A stretch of DNA of 64,000 nt from Anagrus nilaparvatae (Eukaryota > Arthropoda > Insecta > Hymenoptera > Mymaridae): NCBI GenBank assembly GCA_022575985.1, contig JAKSXM010000007.1, positions 35,094,501 through 35,158,500 on the forward strand. Reading direction: 5' to 3'. Under the pieces are notes generated by a model. That model was not told the origin of the DNA and made no database searches. It was given only the letters and a program-made list of their open reading frames with translations. The position numbers and the translations under genes were made by a program. Positions 55,760 through 64,000 of the stretch are shown one piece after another (positions within the stretch are counted from its first letter, which is position 1; the number at the start of each line of letters is the position of its first letter).

Positions 55760-57055
55760 ATGAAAATTTCTGAAAAAAACATAAACAAAAGCATGAATCA
55801 AAAGGATAAGAATATCCAAGATCCTTCTACACAGGACATGGACTGTGAAATCGTAGATGGAGACCAAGAAAGCGATATTGTTCAGGCGACTTTTGCCAGT
55901 ACTTCAATTGGCAAAAACGTCACAAACCTGAACCGATGTCATGCGACCATCGAGAAGTTCTGATGAGATGCTTACTCGCGTTGAACAGATGGAGGATAAG
56001 ATTAAATAGCAGACTTTTAAAACATTTCGATGGTAATCCAAGACGGTGTTAGGCTGTTCAAGAATAATCTAAGCATGTTAAAGACAATTAAGGGCATGCA
56101 AGCCCGAGAAGTCCTTGCCATTGAAACTGAACTTAAGCAGTATATTAGCGAGCAAACTAAAGCCGCTAAACATACAAAGAAAAGGGCTCGAGAAAACTCG
56201 GAAGAGGAAAATGATAGTGGAAAACAGACTCCCTCAAAGTCTGCAGGTGAAAAGAGCTCAAAAAATTTGGCACTGAAAGCCAATTCTGCGGCAAAGCAAC
56301 TCTCAGCTACCAGGGCAACCAATCCGCGAACGCTCCCTAGAGCTACTGTTTCACTGATAAGGCTAACAGATAAAACAGTGGTAGCAGCATAAAGAAATGG
56401 AGATAATATACTGGGATCCACTTAAACTCCTTCCTTAAACAATGAGGACTTTCAAGAGTTCACTGGTCGAAGGAACAGGAGGAAGAAAAGAAAAAAGGCA
56501 GAGAGGGAAAAGGAGGAAGGAAAAAGAAAGAAAAAGAAAGCAAACGCCAATGGGAAAGCGAAGCTTCCCAGAGCTAGAGACAAAGCAGTCGCGATTAAGC
56601 TACCAGAAGGGAGAGCGTACGCCGAAGTCTTGAAGCAGATCAAGGAGAGCATTATAGGAGAAGCCACTGCAACTAACATCTGTGCAGTTCGGAAACACTT
56701 GTCTTGTCTGACAGCACGCCAAACTCTTCAGGTTCGGGACATCGATTGCCTTACTACAAGAGAGGAAGTAGAGGTAGTCTTGAAAGACGTTCTAAAGGAA
56801 ACCGGTCCGATCGTGGTAAAACTATCTCAACCTAACATTCGGGATCAGAGATCGGCCACGGTCGAGCTGGACGAGATGGCGGCATTTAAGCTGATAAAGA
56901 AAGGCAGCATTAAGCTAGGCTTGGGCAGTTGTAGAGTAAGACTAGGGGCAACTCCGCTTAGATGCTTCAGATGTTTAGCGTATGGCCACATAGCAGGTAA
57001 TTGCAAAGGACCCGATCGAAGCAAACTATGCTTTAAACTCGGAACAGCAGCTATT
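55760..57055 (+). pseudogene. LINE ORF1 (gag-like, CCHC), broken
   Basis: N-terminal frame 55760-55963 starts at an ATG. After a frameshift, 56030-56392 encodes a charged coiled-coil-like stretch. The frame then moves to about 56438-57055: a Lys/Arg-rich part (56450-56560), 'LPEGRAYAEVLKQIKE' (about 56605), and a zinc knuckle CFRCLAYGHIAGNCKG at about 56966-57015 with the start of a second one (SKLCFKLG). ORF1 proteins of R1-clade LINEs usually carry three knuckles; here the second is cut short and fused directly to the endonuclease. Confidence 0.85.
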
Positions 57056-57955
57056 TGGATCGCTAATCAAGAAAAAAAACCAGTAGAAGCATCAGGAAGA
57101 GGTAGGGGCTTTGTGTGGGTTAGAAGTAAAACCATAACTTACGTGAGCTGCTACCTGACGCCGACTGGATCCAGTCAGGAGTATTATATGAAATTGTTAG
57201 GCATAGAAGACTTTGCGAGAGATGCGGGTAGAAACATAATTGATGCAGGCGATTTTAACGCCAAGACTGTTGACTGGGGTATGCCCTACACTGACTCAAA
57301 AGGGGCGGCGACCCTTGAAATGGCATCCAGTCTGGGATTCGTTGTCTTGAACGTGGGTAACACCACTACCTTTAGAAGGGCCGGCTAGACGATAATTGAC
57401 GTGTCTTTCGCATCTGAAGGCCTGAGCACAAGAGTGAATAACTGGCACGTCATGGAAGATTTTACAGCGAGCGACCACCAGTATATTTCGTTTGAAATCC
57501 AGCACAAACGACAGCCCCCCGGCGAGGCATATAGGCCGAAACCAAGAGGTTGGAACCTCAATAAGCTGAATAAAGAACGATTCATACAAATTTTATCGAT
57601 GGGACAAGGGGCAATTCTAGCGAATTCCCGCAGAGTAGAGAGTAAGGAAGACGCGGAGAAACTAGTATCCGAAGTAATGACGCTGCTTAAGAAAGCCTGT
57701 GATGCTTCCATGCCTCGAAAAAGGTTTAACGGAAAGAACTCACCTGTGTACTGGTGGAACCCAGGAATTGCAGAGCTCCGCAGACAAAGCCACAAGACGC
57801 GAAGAAGAGTGACTAGAGCAAAGTCCCGCGGAGAAGCAAGGGAACTCATGAACGTTCACAAAGAAGTTAAGCGATCCTTAAGGCAGGCGATCAACTCCAG
57901 CAAAATTCGCTGTGAAAGGAAGCTATCTATTGAAGTTGACAACGACCCCTGGTGA
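57056..57955 (+). pseudogene. LINE ORF2: endonuclease and start of RT
   Basis: The apurinic-like endonuclease begins internally: 'TAAIWIANQ' then GRGFVWVRSKTITYVSCYL (about 57100), DAGDFNAKTVDWG (57245), NVGNTTTFRRAG (57352). A TAG at 57386-57388 is followed in the same frame by IDVSFASEGLSTR and TASDHQYISFEI (57460-57500). The N-terminal third of the domain is missing, so nicking activity is not expected. 57510-57955 covers the linker before the RT. Confidence 0.85.
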
Positions 57956-59006
57956 CTTGGCTTTAAGATAGTTACGAAGAAGCTGAGGGGCTTTGCGGCC
58001 AGCTCGCTAATGGACGAAGAGGAGGTAAAAACAGTCGTTGATGCCCTATTCCCGACGCACCCAACAAGAGTGGATCAAGAGGATAACACCAATGTGGAGG
58101 ATATCCCGGACTTTACGCAAGAAGAGCTGTTCACTGCCGCGGACTCCCTTAGAAATAAGAAAGCTCCCGGCCTAGACGGTATACCAGCTGAGATTATAAG
58201 ATTAGCTGCACACGAGTGTCCATCATTGATGCTAAGGATGTACAACACATGCATCAGAACAGGAGTCTTTAGCAGGCGATGGAAAAAGGCAATACTGGTA
58301 CTTATCAGCAAAGAAAAGGGTGATCCTATACTCCCATCCTACTGGCGACCACTAGGGCTTTTGGATACAGTGGGAAAAAGTTTCAAAAAGATGCTGCAAT
58401 CTCGTATCTTAAACGCTGTAGAAGCAGCAGGAGAATTAACTCCTCGACAACATGGCTTTAGACGGGGGCGGTCCACCATTGGGGCAGTGAAGGAGGCCGT
58501 TGACGCGATAGCGAGGGCCCAAACGGATAATCATTACTCTCGTAAAATTACTCTTTTGGTTATCCTTGATGTCAAGAATGCATTTAACTCAGCAAAGTGG
58601 ACAGACTTCCTGCAAGGACTTCGCAGTACCCAAATATTTGATGCGGGTAATGGAGAGCTACCTAAGTGAGCGAGTACTTTTGTACCAGACTCTACAAGGT
58701 AAAAGGAGTAGGAAAGTGACAGCTGGCGCGGCTCAGGGTTTGGTACTGGGGCCTGACTTATGGAACATTTCTTATGATGGTATCCTGAGGCTGGAGCTAG
58801 CGGATGACTGCTTCATGATATGGTATGCGGATGATATTGCTCTCGTAATCATAGCAAGAAACGTACAACAGGCTCAGAACAACTTGAACGTTTGCATGGT
58901 AAATAGAAACATATGGATGGAAGAGCATGGATTAAGTCTTGCAGCTGCTAAGACAGAGATCGTAATGTTTACGGGGAAGCAAATTCAAACTGTCACTCCG
59001 ATATGA
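57956..59006 (+). pseudogene. LINE ORF2: reverse transcriptase
   Basis: 58010-58669 contains 'KKAPGLDGIPAEIIRLAAHE', 'YWRPLGLLDTVGKSFKKML', 'ELTPRQHGFRRGRSTIGAV' and 'LLVILDVKNAFNSAKW' (first catalytic Asp). A frameshift near 58620-58640 moves to the frame 58566-59006, which continues 'LLYQTLQGKRSRKVTAGAAQG' and the catalytic IWYADDIALV (58820). The box usually read as RPISLL is RPLGLL here. Only a small number of changes separate it from a working frame, but it is not open. Confidence 0.88.
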
Positions 59007-59870
59007 ATTGACGAGGATACTGTCATAGAGACGAAAAGGTTCGTTAAATATCTAGTGATAACTCTGGACACAAAGCTGACTTATTGGGAGCACATCTCTC
59101 AAAGGGTCAAGTAGGCAGGTACCACGACGCAAGCCCTGAGCAGGCTGATGTCAAATATGAACGGCCCGAAGTCCAGCAAGAGGAAGCTACTAATGTCTAT
59201 AACTCACTCCATCCTATTGTATGGAGCAGAAATTTGGGCGAAGGCGTTAGACAAAGATATGTATGCGAAACGCATAATAAGAGTTCAGAGGCAAGGTGCT
59301 CTGAGGGTTTCTTGCGCGTACAGGACTGTCTCGGAAGCGGCAGTCCTTGTGATCGCAGGCATTATCCCAATTAAGCTCCTCGCCAAAGAGCGTAAACTTA
59401 TTTATGATAGAAAAAATGAAGGCGACGTCGACCGTATCAAAGCGGAAGTTAGGAGGGATGTGATGTTGGAGTGGCAGACGCTCTGGAAGGATCGCACAGA
59501 CAGTGCATGGACCAGGCGTCTCATAAAAGATGTTGCTCCATGAATCCAGAGAGAACATGGGGAAGTGAATTACTTCTTGACCCAGTTTCTCAGTGGACAC
59601 GGGCTTTTTCAGTCCTATATCTTCAGGATGGGCAAAGTTGGAATCTCCGAATGTGTGTTCTGTCCCGAAAAACGCGATGATGCGTATCACACGTTCTTTC
59701 GTTGCGATCGGTGGGTGATCAAAAGGAGGGAAATGGAGGCGAAAATAGGCGACATTACGCCTGACAATGTCGTTGAAAGAATGCTCCAAAATGAAAAAGG
59801 ATGGAGTGCTGTTGCAAGGTTCGTGGAGGATATTCTGCGAACTAAAAAGCTATTGACGACACCCTAACTA
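59007..59870 (+). pseudogene. LINE ORF2 C terminus with zinc knuckle
   Basis: Pieces in two frames: 'KRFVKYLVITLDTKLTYWEH' (about 59040), 59148-59543 with 'LMSITHSILLYGAEIW' and 'IIRVQRQGALRVSCAYRTVS', and 59565-59867 with the finger CVFCPEKRDDAYHTFFRC (Cys-X2-Cys...His-X4-Cys). This is the usual end of R1-clade ORF2. Confidence 0.85.
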
Positions 59871-60367
59871 GGAGCTGTGTATAGGAGCGACCGAGATGGA
59901 CGGTTTTTGCGAAAATGCGAAACCAAAGAGGGGACAATGTAGGACGTACAAGGATATCTAATTATTTATTTATTTATATACTTATTTATTTATTTATTTA
60001 TTTATTTATATATTTATTTATTTATAAATTTACTTATGGTGAGTTTAGTCGGAAAACATGGGGCAATGCATTCTAGTTGACGACACGGTGAAGTAACAAG
60101 AAGGAGAAAGAAAGGATTAACGGATGGAAGGATCTTCAACCAAAGAAGATACATGGCCTTAAGTCAACCCGATGTAATGTGATAAACGGTTCCGGGCTGA
60201 CTTGTATAAGGTATGATGAGGGGTGAGTTTAGTCGGTACACATGGGGCAATGCATTTTTTGCAGAGTGCCTTGCCATCATGGAGTCCGACACTGTTCAGA
60301 ACACCGGGTTCTGTTCGTGCGTAACGCATTCTCACCTCGTTGCCAGTGTTCAAAAAAAAAAAAAAAA
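59871..60367 (+). other. 3' UTR and poly(A) tail of the LINE
   Basis: An attt microsatellite lies at 59962-60033. The phrase 'gtgagtttagtcgg-a-acatggggcaatgca' occurs twice (60039 and 60220), a duplication of about 180 bp. The tail is poly(A) at 60352-60367. Confidence 0.75.
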
Positions 60368-61535
60368 ATTTTTATTGATACGTAGGGTTGTATGGTGTTT
60401 ACTATTATATTCCTGACATCTCATTTTAGAAAAACATTTTTCAGCTTTATGCTTAATTCCTAAGCAATTATAACATCTATCATTTTTGTCTAGAAATTCC
60501 TTCCTCTGATCTACCGATTTACTTTTAAATTTCGGGCAAGATTGAAGCCAGTGATTTTCACCACAAATGATACATTTAACGGAATTAGATTTACTATTAT
60601 TATTACTAGTACTTGGTTCAATCTTGCTATGAAATACTTTAATTGTGGACGAATTAGTTTGATTTTTAGTTTTATCAAAATTTTGCTTTGAGCCACTACT
60701 TGTCTCTTCAATAGATTCATGAATTTCTATTTGTTTATTCAAAAATGCTATCATTTTCCTAAAAGTCGGAGGATCAGCATTAGAAGCTACAGAATTAGTC
60801 TCATCAAGATTATTTTCAATTACCGATTGATAATTATCAGAATTATTTGTTTGATTATTATGATATGAATTACTCAAAAAAATTTCCCATTTTTCCCTAC
60901 TCTTAAAGTCTAATAAAGATAAAACATGAAAAACCATCAGGTCGTCCCAATGTTGGGTAGTTCTGCCTAACCCTTTCAACGCTGATAATGGGGTATTGAT
61001 GCTACTTAATAAACGTTTAAGCTCTGAGGAAGAGTTTTTTTGAATATTTGAAATATAGTAAATTGCAGAAATATGAGCATTAACCAGCCTTTTTTTTAAT
61101 TCATATTTGCTCTATAATCTGTCCGAGGCTGAATTAAAATTATTCTCAGTAATGTCAAAGGGTTGGATTAAGTCCAATGCATCCCCTTTGACATGAGATT
61201 TCAAATGTCTAAGTTTGACTACACTGGAAGTGTTCGGTCTATTAATTACTGTAGAAGTAAAGATATCCCTGAACGACACCCAGTGCTTGTAGTCTCCATC
61301 AAAATCAGGGATTGATGGAAAGAGGAGGCAGCCTATCATTATCGAGAGTTAAAATTTGCCTTTGACTCTGAGGTTGAATAACAGGATTGATACTGGTATT
61401 AGTACCAAGGAAATTTTAAAAATTAGCCAATTGCTGTAAGAAAGTTTCTTCAACCCAATCAAAAACATTTTTAGAAAAATAAACGTATTCAGCTACAGAA
61501 GGGTATTCAGGATGAGACAACATCTTCATATGATT
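60368..61535 (-). pseudogene. BEL/Pao gag, left part of the split reading frame
   Basis: The - strand start is near 61530 (ATG followed by Leu-Ser-His-Pro). A stop follows at about 61420, then 61339-61112 holds the capsid-like region 'PDFDGDYKHWVSFRDIF' and 'KLRHLKSHVKGDALDLI'. After a stop at 61110 the frame continues with 'RLVNAHISAIYYI' and the open frame 60979-60350. That contains 'GLGRTTQHWDDLMVFHVL', a Ser/Asn-rich linker, and two zinc knuckles, CIICGENHWLQSC and CYNCLGIKHKAEKC. The LINE interrupts it at 60368. Confidence 0.85.
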
Positions 61536-61904
61536 TGATTAAAATTTATATGTAATATAGTATATGTGTGTATGTTGGAGCGCTCCCCTCCATTTTTATG
61601 TATAATCTCTACCGAGGACCAGCCCTCGATGAGACGCCGACTTATAAGCGTCTACAATAAAGCTTATTAAAGTTATATACAAATTGCTGTCTATATAATT
61701 ATTGTGACTCCTTTTATACATTCAATATCCTTTCAGTTCATTTGGCATCCCAGGCAAAGTTAAATATCTTAAATAAATTATTAAATTATTTTAAGTAATC
61801 AGAATTGTTTTCTTTTTTAATTAAAAAATATTTAATCATATTAATTTAAAAATTCTATTTTATGCTAACTATTCACGGGTCCCTAGAAGAGGGTTTAGGT
61901 TTCA
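61536..61904 (-). promoter_or_regulatory. probable 5' leader/LTR region of the BEL/Pao element
   Basis: On the - strand a TATA-like gtataaaagg lies at 61708-61717, and downstream 'tggaggggagcgctccaac' is a GC-rich palindromic phrase (61573-61597). LTR borders could not be fixed because no second copy is present in the window. Confidence 0.35.
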
Positions 61905-63378
61905 CAAAAATGCCGCAAAATTCTGACTGAGGGGAACTATTTTAGAGACCAAATATAATCAGAATCCGTTTGGCAGAAAATCGGAGCTGCTCCTTTTTTG
62001 CCGTTTTTTGTCGTTTTTCTTTTTTTTTTTCACGCTCTTTTTTTTCTCATTTTTATTTTAAAGTTCATATCTCTGGTTCCTGAGTACCAAAATAGGTCTA
62101 CAAGGTCTTAAAAAATTCGTTTTTATAATCTCTTTCACATGCAGGAAATTAAAATAAATTTTGCCCACTTTAGGCACCCTTAAATTTAAAAATGTTGAAA
62201 ACTAAAATTTAAATTCAATTATTTTGTGATAACAAAAATTAACTATCTGTAAAATTCCTGTCTTTTGCCTATCAAAGGCCTTCAAAATGAGCTCAGTTGA
62301 TGCAATTTAGAGCCACGGACACCGTCAAAATTAAAAAAAAAACCAAAATTTTTACGTTGAAATTTGACTCATTTTTTTTAAAATTAAAGGGTATTTCGAG
62401 ATAAGTGAAATGGACATAGAGAGAATGGGTTATTTCTCAGAACCTTAAAATCTATATTTTACGAACGCAGACCCATAAATGAATTTTGCAGAAACATTTA
62501 TTTCTGAATTTGTAAAATCAGAATGCATCAATGTAAACAATAGGATGAATTCCGAAATTCATTTTATGAAACCTTGTATTTCATGCTAAATTTTTGTTTT
62601 TTACAAATAATAACTTCTGATATTTTTTCAACTTTGCAATGATTTTTAGGAATTTTGATTTATTTGTCTTACAATGCTTCTAGTTTTTATTCTTCTGTAT
62701 TAGAAAGTTTGTATACTTAATTTTTGGGATTCGGAAAACTGCCCTAAATGGAACATTAGACAATTATGATCAGTGAATGGCACCCCATACACACACATAC
62801 ATACACAAACACACTTATGCACAAATATGGTCGCCGTATTCCCTTTTCCCATTTCACTTATCTCATCTCGACATACCATTTAATTTAAAAAAAAATGAGT
62901 TAAATTTCAACGCGATAAATTTTGGTTTTTTTTTAATTTTGACGGTGTCAGTGGCTCAAATTTGCCCCAGCTCATTTTGAAGGTCTTTGATAGGCAAAAG
63001 ACAGGAATTTTACAGATAGGTAATTTTTGTTATCACAAAATAATTGAATTTTAAAGTTAAAATTTAAATTTTAGTTTTCAACATTTTTAAATTTGAGGGT
63101 GCCTAAAGTGGGCAAAATTTATTTTAAACTCCTGCATGTAAAAGAGATTTTAAAAACGAATTTTTTAAGACCTTGTAGACCTATTTTGGTACTCAGGAAC
63201 CAGAGATATGAACATTAAAATAAAAATGAGAAAAAAAGAGCGTGAAAAATAAAAAAAAAAGAAAAACGACAAAAAACGGCAAAAAAGGAGCAGCTCCGAT
63301 TTTCTGCCAAACGGATTCTGATTATATTTGGTCTCTAAAATAGTTACCCTCAGTCTAAATTTTGCGGCATTTTAAAAT
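61905..63378. repeat. 1.47-kb palindrome, arms about 510-530 bp
   Basis: Left arm 61905-62412 and right arm 62848-63378 are inverted copies. The outer part is 'gccgcaaaattctgactgagg' with its partner; then 'gccaaacggattctgatta' and 'aaaaggagcagctccgattt' occur near 63285-63320 with complements near 61970-62000. The spacer 62413-62847 is AT-rich. It is a foldback-type repeat with no coding capacity. Confidence 0.88.
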
Positions 63379-64000
63379 TTTTTCATCATGCTATTTTGAA
63401 TTTTCAATTATTATTGCTTTCAAAAGAAAAATCATAAACTTTTTTTTAAATTTATCTAATTAGTTTGATGTTACATAGGTTCAAATTTGCTGAATTTAAG
63501 TGGACTACTTTGCTAGACTAGCTGACATCATGGGATTCACACTTGGATATTTTATCACTTATCCTGCTTGCTGTTTTCATCACAAATTCAAGATCATCCT
63601 AAGATCTTACTGCACTTTAATATTGTTATTAATTACAAAATGCTTTTTTTTTCTTATTAACTATTAGTTTATTATTCAAGTTAGATTATTATAATTGTTA
63701 TGAGTCTCTTATAAATTCTCATAAATTAAATTCATTTTGCTGCTATTTAAATTCAATATTATTATCATGGCTTATAAAATATTGTAAATTATTTACATGT
63801 ATAAATTGTTAGTTGAATTTAATAACAAATGATAAAATATAAACCTCTTCTCTACAATCTGCAATTGTAGAAATTTTGCAGATTACAGTTTTTGAATTAA
63901 TTTTTGTGTGTTAACTTGCTTATATTTTTTGCGGGGGAAGAGGGTATATATTTGTATTTTGAAAATTTAATTTTATGTATGTATTATTTTCAACTAATAT
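63379..64000. other. AT-rich intron end of window
   Basis: I see no gene or repeat in these 620 bases. Confidence 0.4.

Larger units (their letters stand above)
54719..60367 (+). mobile_element. R1-clade non-LTR retrotransposon, nearly full length, decayed
   Basis: 5.65 kb flanked by a 17-bp target duplication and ending in a poly(A) run of about 16 (60352-60367). In order: 5' UTR with a 120-bp duplicated segment, ORF1 with CCHC zinc knuckle, endonuclease, RT, C-terminal zinc knuckle and a 3' UTR with attt microsatellites. R1-clade membership comes from the endonuclease ending TASDHQYISF and from the RT and C-terminal finger. All frames are broken in several places. Confidence 0.9.
51140..61535 (-). 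mobile_element. decayed BEL/Pao LTR retrotransposon, split by an R1-clade LINE
   Basis: On the - strand gag runs from about 61530 to 60385, then the LINE interrupts it (54719-60367). Gag-protease linker, protease, RT, RNase H, integrase and the DUF5641 C-terminal domain follow from 54700 to 51140. The order is that of BEL/Pao. Many stops and frameshifts are present. A region resembling a 5' leader or LTR with a TATA-like box (gtataaaagg on the - strand, 61708-61717) lies beyond 61540, but no matching 3' copy was found. Confidence 0.85.
47809..64000 (+). other. next intron of the GABA-B receptor gene (at least 16.2 kb, end not seen)
   Basis: From the donor gtaagt at 47809 I find no further exon of the receptor to the end of the window. 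All elements listed beyond this point are therefore inferred to be intronic. Confidence 0.6.

Noticed and set aside
56017..56421. 134-codon frame on the - strand
   Set aside because: Antisense shadow of LINE ORF1, caused by its charged codon use.
59247..59789. 180-codon frame on the - strand within the LINE
   Set aside because: It is the antisense shadow of the ORF2 C-terminal region.

Overview
The window is eukaryotic, very AT-rich and intron-like. It lies inside a single host gene. Two short exons on the + strand (419-594 and 47631-47808) encode consecutive pieces of the extracellular ligand-binding domain of a metabotropic GABA-B receptor, most like subunit 2. Their splice phases fit exactly: the codon AG|G is split between them. 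The style of the receptor and the transposon repertoire (R1-clade and CR1/Jockey-like LINEs, BEL/Pao, Ty3-like LTR elements, a Penelope-like element) point to an insect. The species cannot be named from the sequence.

Almost everything else is intronic and made of mobile or repetitive DNA. The intron between the two exons is about 47.0 kb, and at least 16 kb of the following intron is present. From left to right: exon A; a small foldback (0.7-1.2 kb); a G-tract/minisatellite element present in two inverted copies (2.5-6.1 kb); BEL/Pao debris (6.4-8.9 kb); a 431-bp tandem repeat carrying a tRNA-Thr-like sequence (9.0-9.96 kb); an AT-rich satellite family with an embedded LINE tail (10-13.6 kb); a nearly perfect 195-bp-arm hairpin (14.3-14.7 kb); a 3.1-kb palindrome (17.3-20.4 kb); a 155-bp satellite (20.9-22.0 kb); a foldback family carrying a Penelope-like element with one uninterrupted RT plus GIY-YIG ORF (23.7-26.4 kb); more satellites, an inverted LTR relic and a TA-flanked MITE (27.5-30.8 kb); and a 1.5-kb palindrome (32.1-33.6 kb).

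That palindrome is split near its right end by a young LTR retrotransposon, 33551-46910. It has 868-bp LTRs with two visible differences, a ctag target duplication, a candidate primer-binding site and a polypurine tract. It has no recognisable pol. Its 11.6-kb interior holds a gag-like ORF and at least four unrelated tandem arrays, including a 2.6-kb array built from only two unit types (17 and 19 bp). It looks like a non-autonomous gag-only element and is the most unusual object here.

After exon B come a CR1/Jockey-like LINE 3' fragment, LINE/SINE-like tails, a Ty3-like gag fragment, and a decayed BEL/Pao element on the - strand (51.1-61.5 kb). Its gag/protease region was split by a nearly full-length R1-clade LINE (54719-60367) with a 17-bp target duplication. 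A 1.47-kb palindrome (61.9-63.4 kb) ends the annotated part. The only functions likely to matter to the cell are the receptor exons, and possibly the mobile proteins of the Penelope-like and LTR elements. The inverted repeats would be transcribed as part of the receptor pre-mRNA and could form long double-stranded RNA.
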